From NCBI GenBank assembly GCA_037482215.1, contig CP148074.1, positions 4,526,001 to 4,590,000 of the forward strand: a stretch of 64,000 nt of DNA. The letters run 5' to 3'. Of this stretch, positions 25,034-33,974 are shown piece by piece; within the stretch, counting starts at the first letter, position 1, and each line of letters opens with the position of its first letter. The DNA is from Pseudomonas mendocina. GTDB taxonomy: Bacteria > Pseudomonadota > Gammaproteobacteria > Pseudomonadales > Pseudomonadaceae. The notes under the pieces were generated by a model that saw nothing but the letters and a program-made list of their open reading frames with translations, made no database searches and was not told the DNA's origin. The translations under genes were made by a program, and so were the position numbers.

Positions 25034-26263
25034 ATGAGCAAGACCTCTCTCGACAAGAGCAAGATCAAGTTCCTTCTTCTGGAAGGCGTCCACCAAAATG
25101 CAGTGGATACCCTGAAGGCCGCTGGTTACACCAACATCGAGTACCTCAAGGGCGCACTCTCGGGCGACGAGCTGAAAGCCAAGATCGCCGACGCGCACTT
25201 TATTGGCATTCGTTCCCGTACCCAGCTGACCGCTGAAGTCTTTGACTGCGCGAAGAAACTGGTCGCCGTTGGCTGCTTCTGCATCGGCACCAACCAGGTA
25301 GACCTGAACGCAGCGCGCGAGCGCGGCATTGCCGTGTTCAACGCACCGTTCTCCAATACCCGTTCGGTAGCCGAACTGGTTTTGGCCGAGGCCATTCTGC
25401 TGCTGCGCGGCATCCCAGAGAAAAACGCCTCCTGCCACCGTGGCGGCTGGATCAAATCTGCGGCCAACTCCTTCGAAATCCGGGGTAAAAAGCTGGGTAT
25501 CGTCGGCTACGGTTCCATTGGTACTCAACTGTCTGTTCTGGCTGAAGCACTGGGCATGCAGGTGTTCTTCTACGACACCGTCACCAAGTTGCCGCTGGGC
25601 AACGCCACTCAGGTTGGCAACCTGCACGAGCTGCTGGGCATGGCCGACATCGTTTCCCTGCACGTGCCTGAGCTGCCGTCCACTCAGTGGATGATCGGCG
25701 AGAAAGAAATCCGTGCCATGAAGAAAGGCGGCATCCTGATCAACGCTGCTCGCGGCACCGTGGTTGAGCTGGATCACCTGGCCAACGCGATCAAAGACGA
25801 GCACCTGATCGGCGCAGCCATCGACGTATTCCCAGTTGAGCCGAAGTCCAACGACGAAGAGTTCGAAAGCCCGCTGCGTGGTCTGGACCGTGTAATCCTG
25901 ACCCCGCACATCGGTGGCTCCACCGCCGAAGCGCAGGCCAACATTGGTCTGGAAGTGGCCGAGAAGCTGGTTAAGTACAGCGACAACGGTACGTCGGTTT
26001 CTTCCGTGAACTTCCCTGAAGTGGCCCTGCCGGCTCACCCAGGCAAGCACCGCCTGCTGCACATCCACAAGAATGTGCCGGGCGTGATGAGCGAAATCAA
26101 CAAGGTGTTTGCCGACAACGGCATCAACATCTCTGGTCAGTTCCTGCAAACCAACGACAAAGTTGGCTATGTGGTGATCGACGTTGATGCAGCCTACTCT
26201 GACCTGGCCCTGCAGAAGCTGCAGGACGTGAACGGCACCATCCGTACCCGCGTACTGTTCTAA
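25034..26263 (+). CDS. serA: D-3-phosphoglycerate dehydrogenase
   Basis: A 409-residue enzyme, the usual length for the E. coli/Pseudomonas type. It oxidises 3-phosphoglycerate, the first step of serine synthesis, coupled to 2-oxoglutarate reduction. Domains in order: substrate domain, NAD-binding domain with GIVGYGSIGTQ (about 155-165), catalytic NAARG, and TPHIGGSTAEAQ carrying the active-site histidine, then a C-terminal ACT domain (about 335-409; LLHIHKNVPGVMSEIN) for serine feedback. The ATG at 25034 (MSKTSLDKSKIKF) is preferred to an in-frame start seven codons upstream. A strong terminator follows 14 bp after the stop. Confidence 0.96.
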   Translation: MSKTSLDKSKIKFLLLEGVHQNAVDTLKAAGYTNIEYLKGALSGDELKAKIADAHFIGIRSRTQLTAEVFDCAKKLVAVGCFCIGTNQVDLNAARERGIAVFNAPFSNTRSVAELVLAEAILLLRGIPEKNASCHRGGWIKSAANSFEIRGKKLGIVGYGSIGTQLSVLAEALGMQVFFYDTVTKLPLGNATQVGNLHELLGMADIVSLHVPELPSTQWMIGEKEIRAMKKGGILINAARGTVVELDHLANAIKDEHLIGAAIDVFPVEPKSNDEEFESPLRGLDRVILTPHIGGSTAEAQANIGLEVAEKLVKYSDNGTSVSSVNFPEVALPAHPGKHRLLHIHKNVPGVMSEINKVFADNGINISGQFLQTNDKVGYVVIDVDAAYSDLALQKLQDVNGTIRTRVLF

Positions 26264-26277
26264 GGCTTCACGCAACG

Positions 26278-26307
26278 AAAAATGCCCGTCTTATGACGGG
26301 CATTTTT
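26278..26307 (+). terminator. Rho-independent terminator of serA
   Basis: A perfect 13-bp stem, AAAAATGCCCGTC and GACGGGCATTTTT, with a TTAT loop, immediately after the serA stop. Confidence 0.9.
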
Positions 26308-26331
26308 GTTTCAGGCAGCGGGCTTTCGTTT

Positions 26332-26412
26332 GTTCGCGACTAAAGTCGCTCCTACAAGATCACCTCATTCTCTTCGTAGCCTGGATTAGCGGCAGGCGTA
26401 ATCCGGAGTGCG
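26332..26412. repeat. REP-like intergenic repeats
   Basis: GTTCGCGACTAAAGTCGCTC at 26332-26351 continues into CTACAA and is the common Pseudomonas REP form; its core GCGACTAAAGTCGC is self-complementary. Just after it (26375-26412) comes a second intergenic repeat type, beginning CGTAGCCTGGATTAG. The stretch to 26497 shows no coding frame. Confidence 0.6.
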
Positions 26413-26497
26413 TCATTGCAGCCGCCTACGCAACGGCGGAAACGCTGCGCGGTTCCGCCCTGCGGCCTGAACGCTCTCGCGAACAACAGGCAGCGCC

Positions 26498-26926
26498 TTA
26501 CTTAACCGTAACGGTGATCTTCTCAGACAGCACTGGCGGGTTGTGCGGAACGTGGTTTTTGTCGCCCAACAGCAGTTGCAGTGTGTGTTTGCCCGGTGCA
26601 AGGGTTAGCTCAGTTTCGGTCTGGCCTTTACCAAAATGGCGAACATTGTCGGTGGCGGGCAGCGGCTGGCTCAGGTCCGGCAGCGGGTCTGCATCAATCA
26701 GCAGGTGATGATGGCCCGTATCCGGCACGTCGACACCCGCAGGCGCCACGCCCATACCCTTCAAGCCGAATTTGACGGTAAAGGTTTTATCCACCGTTGC
26801 GCCATCAGCAGGGCTGATGAAATACACCGACGCGCCCTCTGGGGCAGCAGTGCGTGGGATTTCAGCCCATGCACTCGACATTCCGATCAAGGCAGCAGCA
26901 CACAGACCAAGGCGAAGCATTTTCAT
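26498..26926 (-). CDS. DUF4399-family exported protein
   Basis: A 142-residue protein with a signal peptide (residues 1-21, cleaved after SSAWA). The mature part matches the DUF4399 pattern: VYFISPADGATV, KFGLKGMGVAPAG, a histidine-rich TGHHHLLID motif and TLAPGKHTLQLLLGDKNHVPH. The clustered histidines suggest metal binding, but no function is established. It is a compact beta-rich periplasmic protein. The neighbour downstream is serA's terminator/REP region; the DUF523 gene lies about 50 bp upstream on the same strand. Confidence 0.85.
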   Translation of the reverse strand: MKMLRLGLCAAALIGMSSAWAEIPRTAAPEGASVYFISPADGATVDKTFTVKFGLKGMGVAPAGVDVPDTGHHHLLIDADPLPDLSQPLPATDNVRHFGKGQTETELTLAPGKHTLQLLLGDKNHVPHNPPVLSEKITVTVK

Positions 26927-26978
26927 AATTATTCCTCAGCAAACGGGAAGGGTGAGACAACCCAGTAATAGCAGGTAC

Positions 26979-27485
26979 TCAGGATTTAACTGAGTCCAAC
27001 AGACGAAGGACATTCTCAAGCGCGCCCAGTTCATTTTCGTTGAACACCTGCACCCCTTCCCGGCGGAGCGCCGCAGCTGCTACGCCCTCTCCTGCCACAC
27101 GGGTGCCGCTGAAGCTGCCATCGTAGGTTTCGTGATTACCGCATGAGGGGCTACGCGCCTTGAGCAAAGCCACGCGGATGCCATGCTCGCGCACCAACGC
27201 CAGTGCCTGTTGAGCCCCCGAAACAAACGCGGCGGTCACGTCGTTCCCCGTCACGGTCAACACCGGAAGCAGCCCATCGAGCACCTGAGCGCCCTGCCCG
27301 CTGGGAATCTCGGCCGGATCACGGGGCGTAGGCAGGCCGCCTGCAACCTCCGGGCACAGCGCGATCACACGGCCTTCGGCCTGCCATTGCTGCAACAGTG
27401 AATAGGGACCATGGGCACCACCGTCATAACGAACGTGATGCCCTAACAGGCAGCGACTGACCAGAATCTTTTGCACCGTAATCAC
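26979..27485 (-). CDS. DUF523-family protein (YbbK-like)
   Basis: A 168-residue DUF523 protein. The family hallmarks are visible: VSRCLLGHHVRYDG at 9-22, ALCPEVAGGLPTPR, LLKARSPSCG and SGTRVAGEGVAAAALR. The conserved cysteines in the first, second and third motifs suggest a metal or iron-sulphur site. The function is not established. It has no signal peptide and should be cytoplasmic. It precedes the DUF4399 gene on the same strand and may be co-transcribed with it. Confidence 0.87.
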   Translation of the reverse strand: MITVQKILVSRCLLGHHVRYDGGAHGPYSLLQQWQAEGRVIALCPEVAGGLPTPRDPAEIPSGQGAQVLDGLLPVLTVTGNDVTAAFVSGAQQALALVREHGIRVALLKARSPSCGNHETYDGSFSGTRVAGEGVAAAALRREGVQVFNENELGALENVLRLLDSVKS

Positions 27486-27587
27486 CCTTGCAGGCTGTCC
27501 GCTCCAAGCAGCGCAGCAGTTTGCTTAATAAACCAAGGGTAACCCGCAAGCCGTTTGCGCAGAATGTGCAGAGATGAGCGCTTAGGC

Positions 27588-28031
27588 TCAGTAATAGGTT
27601 GGGGTGTAGAGGTGGGCGTTGGCTGGATCACTGAGCATCTGCTCTAGCAGCTCGTTCTGCATCGCCAGCAGCTTGCCGTTGCGTTCGTTCTGACGCTTAC
27701 AGTGCACGGTCAGCTCAGCCAGATTAGCCCAAGCCTGAAGCAGCTTTTGGCGCTGCGGCTGCGGGTAGCGCCCCAGCAAACGCTGCATGGCCTCAGGGCC
27801 AATGCTTAAACCGAATGCCCCCAGCACTTTGCTGCGGCGCTCAGCCCGCTGCCGTGACTGGCTGATCAGCGGGTTAATTTGTTCGTTAAGCTGGTCGATT
27901 TGCTGCGTATTGCGTTCAAGCAACTGCTGATGCAGGGCCTGCATAAGTTCAAGCAGGCGCTGGTGATCGACACAGTCCTGTTGCAGGTCCTGGGCGATGA
28001 TATTCAGCAGTTGTTGCTCACGGGGTGTCAC
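27588..28031 (-). CDS. flgN: FlgN-type flagellar export chaperone (lateral system)
   Basis: A 147-residue, almost wholly helical protein with the heptad-rich pattern of FlgN chaperones (LELMQALHQQLLERNTQQ, then LNEQINPLISQSRQRAERR). FlgN escorts the hook-filament junction proteins FlgK and FlgL to the export gate. The GTG start at 28031 overlaps the stop of flgM (GTGA), so the two are translationally coupled, as flgM-flgN pairs usually are. The assignment rests on size, helical pattern and neighbours; sequence identity among FlgN proteins is always low. Confidence 0.72.
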   Translation of the reverse strand: MTPREQQLLNIIAQDLQQDCVDHQRLLELMQALHQQLLERNTQQIDQLNEQINPLISQSRQRAERRSKVLGAFGLSIGPEAMQRLLGRYPQPQRQKLLQAWANLAELTVHCKRQNERNGKLLAMQNELLEQMLSDPANAHLYTPTYY

Positions 28032-28312
28032 GCATCATTACCGCTGTGGTAGGTGTAAATGCTGGTGGCCAGGGCTGCCATGTCCAGTGACAGTTCGCCA
28101 CGGGCCAAGGCCAGCTTGAGTGTGGAGATTTTGTCTTCGTCCACATCTGGCAACTGGCTGAGTGCCGTTTGCAGCCGTTCAAGGTGCAGCGCTTCAGCGC
28201 CGATGGCTTCACGGGAAGTCGAACCGGACTGCGCCGGGCGCGCACTGCTAACCTGTGCCGGTGCTTCACTGGGCAGGTTGAGGCTGGGCTTGAGGTGCCT
28301 GCTGATTTCCAT
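28028..28312 (-). CDS. flgM: Anti-sigma-28 factor FlgM (lateral system)
   Basis: A 94-residue protein. The N-terminal half is polar and low in order, and the C-terminal half carries the sigma-28-binding signature: VDEDKISTLKLALARGELSL at about 60-79, then the helix LATSIY. FlgM holds FliA back until the hook is finished and is then secreted. In lateral systems of Vibrio and Aeromonas flgM-flgN lie next to flgA; here they sit behind fliJ, separated by a terminator and about 150 bp, so they probably have their own promoter. Confidence 0.8.
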   Translation of the reverse strand: MEISRHLKPSLNLPSEAPAQVSSARPAQSGSTSREAIGAEALHLERLQTALSQLPDVDEDKISTLKLALARGELSLDMAALATSIYTYHSGNDA

Positions 28313-28387
28313 GAATACGAATCCAACTGGTGGTGATGTAAACCTAAGGCGACCGGATCCACGCGGCGCTTAAATTCACACACAAAA

Positions 28388-28411
28388 ATCCTGAGAAGTA
28401 TTGCTCAGGAT
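28388..28411 (-). terminator. Terminator after fliJ
   Basis: ATCCTGAG at 28388-28395 pairs with CTCAGGAT at 28404-28411. Read on the minus strand the stem is followed by a T5 run, 50 bp after the fliJ stop. It separates the fliE-J operon from flgM-flgN. Confidence 0.8.
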
Positions 28412-28460
28412 CATGGCAAGCGCCGATTCTACGCTGCATAAGTCGCGCTTGCAGCCACCG

Positions 28461-28886
28461 TTAACCGGCTTGATTGCGCCACCAGGCCTGAGCGGCCAAG
28501 CCGTCTTGAATCCTCTGTTCCTGCTGCCCCAGCAACAAATTCCACTCTTCGATCTTGCTGTCCATCAGTTGGGTGATGACTTTTTCATTGCGCATGGCGG
28601 CCAGTAACTCCCCCTGAATGCGCTTGAGATTAAGCTCGGCCAACTCCAGTTCACGGCGCTGCATTTCCACCATTTTGTACAGAGTGGCTTTGTAGCGCTG
28701 CTGGTTATCACGCTGCAAAGGCGTGGTCATAGGCACGGTAAAGCTGCACAGGCGACTCAGCCCGGCAATGTTATTGCGGTAGCGCTGACAAAGGTTCTGC
28801 TGGTAATTCACCCGGCCAAGCATCTGCTGTACCTGACTATTGCGCAGGCTGGCGAGGCGCTTCAGTACATCTATCTGCTCTTTCAC
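28461..28886 (-). CDS. fliJ: Flagellar export protein FliJ (lateral system)
   Basis: A 141-residue helical coiled-coil protein encoded directly after fliI, overlapping it by 4 bp. FliJ is the central stalk of the FliI hexamer and recycles chaperones at the export gate. The pattern of Leu/Arg/Gln heptads (LRNSQVQQMLGRVNYQQNL) and the position are diagnostic; sequence identity in this family is low. It is the last gene of the operon before the terminator. Confidence 0.8.
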   Translation of the reverse strand: MKEQIDVLKRLASLRNSQVQQMLGRVNYQQNLCQRYRNNIAGLSRLCSFTVPMTTPLQRDNQQRYKATLYKMVEMQRRELELAELNLKRIQGELLAAMRNEKVITQLMDSKIEEWNLLLGQQEQRIQDGLAAQAWWRNQAG

Positions 28887-30211
28887 CGGATCAGCGCCTG
28901 CAAACTGCTGATGCTTTCTTCAAGCTCGGCGCTGGCCCCTACTTCCTGACGCAAAAAGCCGTCCAGCATGGGCGCCAGCTGCACTGAGCGGTCGGTCTTG
29001 GCATCCATCCCCGGTGTATAGCCGCCCAATGGAATCAGCTCTTTGATCTTTTGATAGGTGCTGTAGAACTCTTTGAACTGTCGGGCCGCCCGCTGATGGG
29101 ACTGTTCAGTGACCTGGCTCATGCAGCGGCTGACCGAGGCGCTGACATCAATCGCCGGGTAATGCCCAACCTCGGCCAATCGCCGCGACAGAACGATGTG
29201 CCCATCGAGAATGGCACGGGCACAGTCGACAATCGGGTCCTGCTGGTCATCCCCTTCAGCCAGTACGGTGTAAATCGCACTCAGGCTGCCGCTGCCGCTC
29301 TCGCCGTTACCGGCACTTTCCACCAGCTCCGGCAGCATGCCGAATACTGAGGGCGGATACCCCTTAGTAGCTGGCGGCTCGCCCAGCGCTAGGGCGATTT
29401 CACGCTGGGCCATGGCGTATCGGGTCAAAGAGTCGACCAGCAGCAGTACGTCTTTACCCTGATCACGAAAATAGGCGGCAATGCTGTGGCACAACTCAGT
29501 GGCCTTTAGGCGCATCAGCGGCGACTCGTTAGCGGGGGCTACCACCACCACGGCCTTGCGCAAGCCTTCTTCCCCCAGGGAATGCAGAATGAACTCCTGC
29601 ACTTCGCGTCCCCGCTCACCGATCAGGCCAACGACCACCACGTCTGCTTTGGTCTGCCGAGTGATCATGCCCAGCAGCACGCTCTTACCGACGCCACTGC
29701 CCGCAAATAAGCCCACACGCTGGCCCTTGCCCAAAGTGAGCATGGCGTTGATGGCGCGTACGCCAACGTCCAGCGGGGCCTCGACCGGGCGGCGCTTGAG
29801 GGGATTAACAGTGGGCAGCGTCGCAGGCAGCGGGTCGCGGCCACTGAGCTTGCCCCGATCATCCAGCGGCTCACCCAAGCCGTTCACAACCCGCCCCAGC
29901 CACGACTCATCAATCTGTAACAGGGCTTCGTCTTTAACTGGGAATACCCGGGAGCCAGTCGCCAAGCCCACAGGCTTTTTGAACGGCATCAGGTAGGTGA
30001 TATCGCGATTGAAGCCCACCACCTGAGCGTCCAACAGCGAGCCATCAGCTTGCTCCACCTGACAGCGCTGCCCGGTGCTGCGCTGGCAGCCAAGGCTTTC
30101 CAGCAGCAGACCGGAAACCCGCACCAAGCGCCCGGCCACTTTGGCCAGCTGCACGCTGTCCAGCGAGCGCAACGCTTCGTCGAGCTTATAGTCGAGCATC
30201 TCAGGCTTCAC
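28883..30211 (-). CDS. fliI: Flagellum-specific ATPase FliI (lateral system)
   Basis: A 442-residue ATPase of the type III export apparatus, related to the F1 beta subunit. Walker A is AGSGVGKS at 170-177; VVVGLIGERGREV, LLLVDSLTRYAMAQRE (Walker B) and PPSVFGMLPELVE follow in the usual order. It uses ATP to help unload export substrates at the FlhAB gate. The start is a GTG at 30211 that overlaps fliH by 11 bp. Its place between fliH and fliJ is canonical. Confidence 0.94.
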   Translation of the reverse strand: MKPEMLDYKLDEALRSLDSVQLAKVAGRLVRVSGLLLESLGCQRSTGQRCQVEQADGSLLDAQVVGFNRDITYLMPFKKPVGLATGSRVFPVKDEALLQIDESWLGRVVNGLGEPLDDRGKLSGRDPLPATLPTVNPLKRRPVEAPLDVGVRAINAMLTLGKGQRVGLFAGSGVGKSVLLGMITRQTKADVVVVGLIGERGREVQEFILHSLGEEGLRKAVVVVAPANESPLMRLKATELCHSIAAYFRDQGKDVLLLVDSLTRYAMAQREIALALGEPPATKGYPPSVFGMLPELVESAGNGESGSGSLSAIYTVLAEGDDQQDPIVDCARAILDGHIVLSRRLAEVGHYPAIDVSASVSRCMSQVTEQSHQRAARQFKEFYSTYQKIKELIPLGGYTPGMDAKTDRSVQLAPMLDGFLRQEVGASAELEESISSLQALIR

Positions 30212-30893
30212 TCACGCTCAGGTGTTCGGCCAGGGTGTCGATGCAGGCATCCAGCCGCTGCTGGCACCCTACATCTGCCTCAGCTTGAGTGGTGATGACC
30301 CGACATTCGCCCAGGGCCAGTCGCTCATCTGCCACCAGCTTCCAATTTTCCGCACGCTCCGGGGCAATGGACTTGATCCGCGCATACTCTTCAGGGTTGA
30401 GCAGGACCTGCACATCGTCACCGTCACCCGGCATGCTGGCTAATGCTTCTTCCACCAGCGTCAGCAACTGGGTCGGATGCAGGGTCAGCTCGCAGCGGAT
30501 CACTTGCTGAGACACTTTTTTCACCAGCTCCAGCAGTTCTTCCCGGCGCTTGTGTTCCATGTCAGCCAGATACTGCTGCATCTGCTGGCTGATGAGGTCC
30601 AGCGGCTGCGCGGCCTGCTCGAACTCCCGCCGCCCTTCGCGACGCCCTTCCTCGCGGCCAATCCGCAAACCTTCTTCACGGCCCTGATTCAGGCCCACTT
30701 GCCGCCCGGATTCCTCACCCTGCTGCAGACCCTCCTGATAGCCCTTGTCGAGGCCTTCCTGAAAGCCATTGGTGATGGCCTGCTGCAACTCTGCCGGATC
30801 GCCGCCCCACTGGGCGCTAATCTGGCTGCTGCGCGGCGGAAACCGGAACGGGCGCCACTGGCGGGTGTCCCCGCGAATCACTTTGACAGCCAT
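30201..30893 (-). CDS. fliH: Flagellar assembly protein FliH (lateral system)
   Basis: A 230-residue protein that holds FliI and links it to the C-ring. The middle contains a striking run of GxxxG-type repeats (GFQEGLDKGYQEGLQQGEES, then GLNQGREEGLRIGREEGRREG at about 43-83), the glycine-zipper helix typical of FliH, followed by the V-ATPase subunit E-like C-terminal domain (VKKVSQQVIRCELTL). It starts one base before the fliG stop region and ends inside fliI, so the operon is tightly packed. Confidence 0.9.
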   Translation of the reverse strand: MAVKVIRGDTRQWRPFRFPPRSSQISAQWGGDPAELQQAITNGFQEGLDKGYQEGLQQGEESGRQVGLNQGREEGLRIGREEGRREGRREFEQAAQPLDLISQQMQQYLADMEHKRREELLELVKKVSQQVIRCELTLHPTQLLTLVEEALASMPGDGDDVQVLLNPEEYARIKSIAPERAENWKLVADERLALGECRVITTQAEADVGCQQRLDACIDTLAEHLSVSEA

Positions 30894-30894
30894 A

Positions 30895-31950
30895 TCATTC
30901 CACCGTCTGTTCGCGGAACAGCTGCACCTGCAGCTCGCCGCTGGCGGACATCTCGCGGACTACCGCCATGATGTCTTTACGCACCTGCTCAACACGGCTG
31001 AGCGGTACCGGGCCCTGACGACGGTTGATGGTTTCCATCTGCTGGACCTGACGTTTGGGCATGGCGTTGGTGATGGCACGAACCAGCTCAGGCTCTGCAC
31101 CTTTGAGGGCCACCACCCACTCCTCCATGGGGACAGCTTCCAGCAGCGCCTGCAACACATCCTGATTTTGCCGGGAGAGGATGAAGAAGTCGTACATCTC
31201 GTCTTCGATGCGCTCGACCAGCGTCTCATCATGGGCACGCAACAGTTCGAACATCTGATTACGATCGCCCTTGAAGCGGTTCATGATGTCTGCAGCCTGC
31301 TTAATACCGCGCACCTGCGAACCCTGGGTGCTGAGCACGTTGAGGCTGCGCTCAATCAGCTGTTCAAGCTCAGCAATCACGTCGCTGTTCACTTCGCTCA
31401 GGTTGGCAATGCGGTACAGCAGCTCGTCCTGGCGCTCACGGGGCATGCACTCCAGCACTTCACTGGCCATACCTGGTGGCAGGAACGCCAGAAACACCGC
31501 CTGCATCTGTGCGTGTTCTTTAGCGATGAGCGCAGCGAACTGTTTCGGGTCCAGCCACTCCATCTTGGCCATCTTGGCGCGGATTTCTTCACCGTAAATG
31601 CTGTCCAGCAGGGTCCGGGTAATCTCGCCACCCAGTGCTTTGCCCAGCATCCCAGAGAGGTAGCTGCGCGAAGCCCCTTTGATGCTGCTCTGCTCTTTGT
31701 AGTCCTCGAAAAACCGGCCGATGACTTCTGACACCATCGGCTGTTTGACGTTGGACAGGCGCGCCATGGCCTGGCTGATGCTGACAATCTCTTCACGACT
31801 GAAGTGTTTGAGGACACCGGCGGAGATTTCATCGCCCATGCTCAGCATCAGGATCGCGGCCTGCTCGGTGGGCGTCATGTTGCGGTTCTTGGCGCGCAGA
31901 CGCATTTCCTTGGCAACAGAGCCGTTAGGCTGGGTTGGTGTCTCTTTCAT
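30895..31950 (-). CDS. fliG: Flagellar motor switch protein FliG (lateral system)
   Basis: A 351-residue switch protein that sits on the MS ring and meets the stator. The core begins at MTPTEQAAILMLSMGDE; GMASEVLECMPRERQDELLYRIAN and MYDFFILSRQNQDVLQALLE mark the middle and C-terminal domains. The C-terminal torque helix ends near SRVEQVRKDIMAVVREM. The annotated ATG overlaps fliF by 26 bp and gives a 24-residue extension over usual FliG; an internal ATG at 31878 would give the usual start. Confidence 0.94.
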   Translation of the reverse strand: MKETPTQPNGSVAKEMRLRAKNRNMTPTEQAAILMLSMGDEISAGVLKHFSREEIVSISQAMARLSNVKQPMVSEVIGRFFEDYKEQSSIKGASRSYLSGMLGKALGGEITRTLLDSIYGEEIRAKMAKMEWLDPKQFAALIAKEHAQMQAVFLAFLPPGMASEVLECMPRERQDELLYRIANLSEVNSDVIAELEQLIERSLNVLSTQGSQVRGIKQAADIMNRFKGDRNQMFELLRAHDETLVERIEDEMYDFFILSRQNQDVLQALLEAVPMEEWVVALKGAEPELVRAITNAMPKRQVQQMETINRRQGPVPLSRVEQVRKDIMAVVREMSASGELQVQLFREQTVE

Positions 31951-33601
31951 TTCGCCCTATCCATTGCTTGAGGACTTCCGAGACACGCTCGGGGTCATTC
32001 TTGGCCAGCATTTGCAGGTGTTCGATTTGCATCTCCAGCCCTGAGCCAGGCGCTGGCAGATAAATCTCCGAAAGCGGGTTCAGCTCACCGAGGATGGTTG
32101 CACCGGGTATGCCTTCACCGGCGAGCAAACGTGCCGCGGCGGCTTCGCCGGTCAGTGCCAGCGGCTCGTCGTGTTCTTTGCTCAGAAGCGGTGCATCTGG
32201 CTTGCTGCGCTGGGTCAGGCTACGCACCGCTGGGCGCACCACCAAGAGCAACAACAACAAGCAGACCAGCCCCAGCAGACCCAACTTGGCCCAATCTTGA
32301 ATATTGCTATTTTCCCACCAGGGCAGTGCCTCGGTTTCGCCCGCATCGAGGCTGGCGGCCGTGAACGGGAAAACGCTCAGGGTCAGTACATCACCACGCT
32401 CCGTGCTAAAACCCACCGCACTTTTGATCATGGTTTCGAGCTCTTGGCGCGTCTCGGGTGTCCAGCCACCCTCCGGGGCAGAAGACGCGTTCAGCACCAC
32501 CGCAATGCTCTGCTGACGCAGGCTGAACGGCGCGTGCTTCACATGGGTCACGGTCTGGTCATAGTCCAGTTGGCGATTGGCCTCACTGCGCAAGGAGGTC
32601 GCCGACTCTGCGGTTGTCTCAGCATTCTGCTGAGGCTGCCCCTGCGTTTGTTGCGCCTTAGCCTGAGGCGGGCGATTGCTCAGCGAACCGGGCACGCCAA
32701 GGGCGAGTTGGTCGAGAACGCTCTCGTCACGAATCACTTCATTGCGGATACGTGGCGTTTCACCATAGGACTGCTGGGTCTGTTCTTTCTGGCTGAAGTC
32801 GATATCGGCATTGACGCTGATGCGGTAGTTGCCAACGCCAACAATCGGAGCGAGCACCGCTTCGGCATTGGCCAGCGCTTTATTCTGGAAGTCATCGACT
32901 ACCTTCCAGTTCTGCTGTGGGCCGCCACCCGCGCCGATGCCCCGGGAGAGCAAGGTGCCAAATTGATCAACGACCTGAACATTATCCGCAGACAACTCCG
33001 GCACGCTGGCGGCCATCAGGTTGACGATGGCACTGACCTGCTCAGGCTCCAGCTTCTGCCCGGTGGCCATGCGCAGCATCACCGACGCCTTAGAAGGCTC
33101 ACGCTTGCCGACGACAAACGAGCTGCTCTCGTGCAGGGCCAAGTGCACACGCGCCGACTCAACGCCCTTAAGCGTCATCACGGTACGGGCCAACTCACCC
33201 TCGAGGCTGCGCTTGAGGCGCACGTCCTGAACAAACTGGCTGGTGCCCAGCGGCTCGTCCTTATCAAACAGCTCGTAACCCGCCGGGACTTTGACCTGCA
33301 CGCCGTTGCTCGACAGCAGCATGCGCGCCTGCCCCAGCTGCTCTTCCTGCACCAGCACCTGACCGCTTTGCGGATGCAGCTGATAGCCAATGCCGTTACT
33401 GTCCAAAACCTGCATGACATCCGCCGCCGCGTAGGCTTCGCCAGCGCCATACAGAGGGCGGAAAGCGCCCTTGTCGGACCACAGGTAATACGCAACGCCC
33501 AGGGCGACCGCAGCGGCCACGCCAGCCAGCCCGATCAAGGTCAAGCGCGGGTCGGGCTTAAAGCCATTGCGCGGGAGTTTGTCTTTAATTAGTTGCAGCA
33601 C
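31925..33601 (-). CDS. fliF: Flagellar MS-ring protein FliF (lateral system)
   Basis: A 558-residue inner-membrane protein that forms the MS ring. Two membrane segments bracket a large periplasmic region: one at about 22-43 (LTLIGLAGVAAAVALGVAYYL) and one near 440-460 (LGLLGLVCLLLLLLVVRPAV). Ring-building motifs, such as EGELARTVMTLKGVESARVHLALHE (given here as EGELARTVMTLKG and VESARVHLALHE), are clear. The cytoplasmic tail contacts FliG, which is encoded next with a 26-bp overlap. Confidence 0.95.
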   Translation of the reverse strand: MLQLIKDKLPRNGFKPDPRLTLIGLAGVAAAVALGVAYYLWSDKGAFRPLYGAGEAYAAADVMQVLDSNGIGYQLHPQSGQVLVQEEQLGQARMLLSSNGVQVKVPAGYELFDKDEPLGTSQFVQDVRLKRSLEGELARTVMTLKGVESARVHLALHESSSFVVGKREPSKASVMLRMATGQKLEPEQVSAIVNLMAASVPELSADNVQVVDQFGTLLSRGIGAGGGPQQNWKVVDDFQNKALANAEAVLAPIVGVGNYRISVNADIDFSQKEQTQQSYGETPRIRNEVIRDESVLDQLALGVPGSLSNRPPQAKAQQTQGQPQQNAETTAESATSLRSEANRQLDYDQTVTHVKHAPFSLRQQSIAVVLNASSAPEGGWTPETRQELETMIKSAVGFSTERGDVLTLSVFPFTAASLDAGETEALPWWENSNIQDWAKLGLLGLVCLLLLLLVVRPAVRSLTQRSKPDAPLLSKEHDEPLALTGEAAAARLLAGEGIPGATILGELNPLSEIYLPAPGSGLEMQIEHLQMLAKNDPERVSEVLKQWIGRNERDTNPA

Positions 33602-33620
33602 GAATAGTCCCTGCAGCCGC

Positions 33621-33956
33621 TTACAGCGGCATTCTCATGATGTCGTCGAAGGCTGTGGTCAGCTTGTTACGCACCTGTAACAGGGCGCTGAATGAAACGC
33701 TGGCTTTCTGGCTTTCGATCATGGCGCCCATCAGGTTGTCGGTCTTGCCACTGTCGACATCGGCCATTAATTGGCTGGCCTGATGCTGCTGGCTATCCAC
33801 AGAGCGCACGACAGCATTAAAGGCGCTGGCAAAGCCAGCAGCCCCCGGCTCCTCGGCAAACAGACGCGGCGCAGCGACTGGTGCGTTTTCACTCATTCCC
33901 TTGAGTAGTTCCATCTGGCTCAGCATGCTCTGCTGCACCTTGCTGATTGCATCCAT
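33621..33956 (-). CDS. fliE: Flagellar hook-basal body protein FliE (lateral system)
   Basis: A 111-residue protein that joins the MS ring to the rod. The C-terminal half carries the family pattern MIESQKASVSFSALLQVRNK and ends in AFDDIMRMPL. It is the first structural gene after the regulator lafK, 18 bp from it, and 19 bp before fliF, so the three are probably one transcript. Confidence 0.92.
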   Translation of the reverse strand: MDAISKVQQSMLSQMELLKGMSENAPVAAPRLFAEEPGAAGFASAFNAVVRSVDSQQHQASQLMADVDSGKTDNLMGAMIESQKASVSFSALLQVRNKLTTAFDDIMRMPL

Positions 33957-33974
33957 CCTGTATCTCCAGGGCGG

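Noticed and set aside
32171..33592. 473-codon plus-strand frame opposite fliF
   Set aside because: It is low-complexity and His/Arg/Leu-rich, a shadow of the fliF coding strand.
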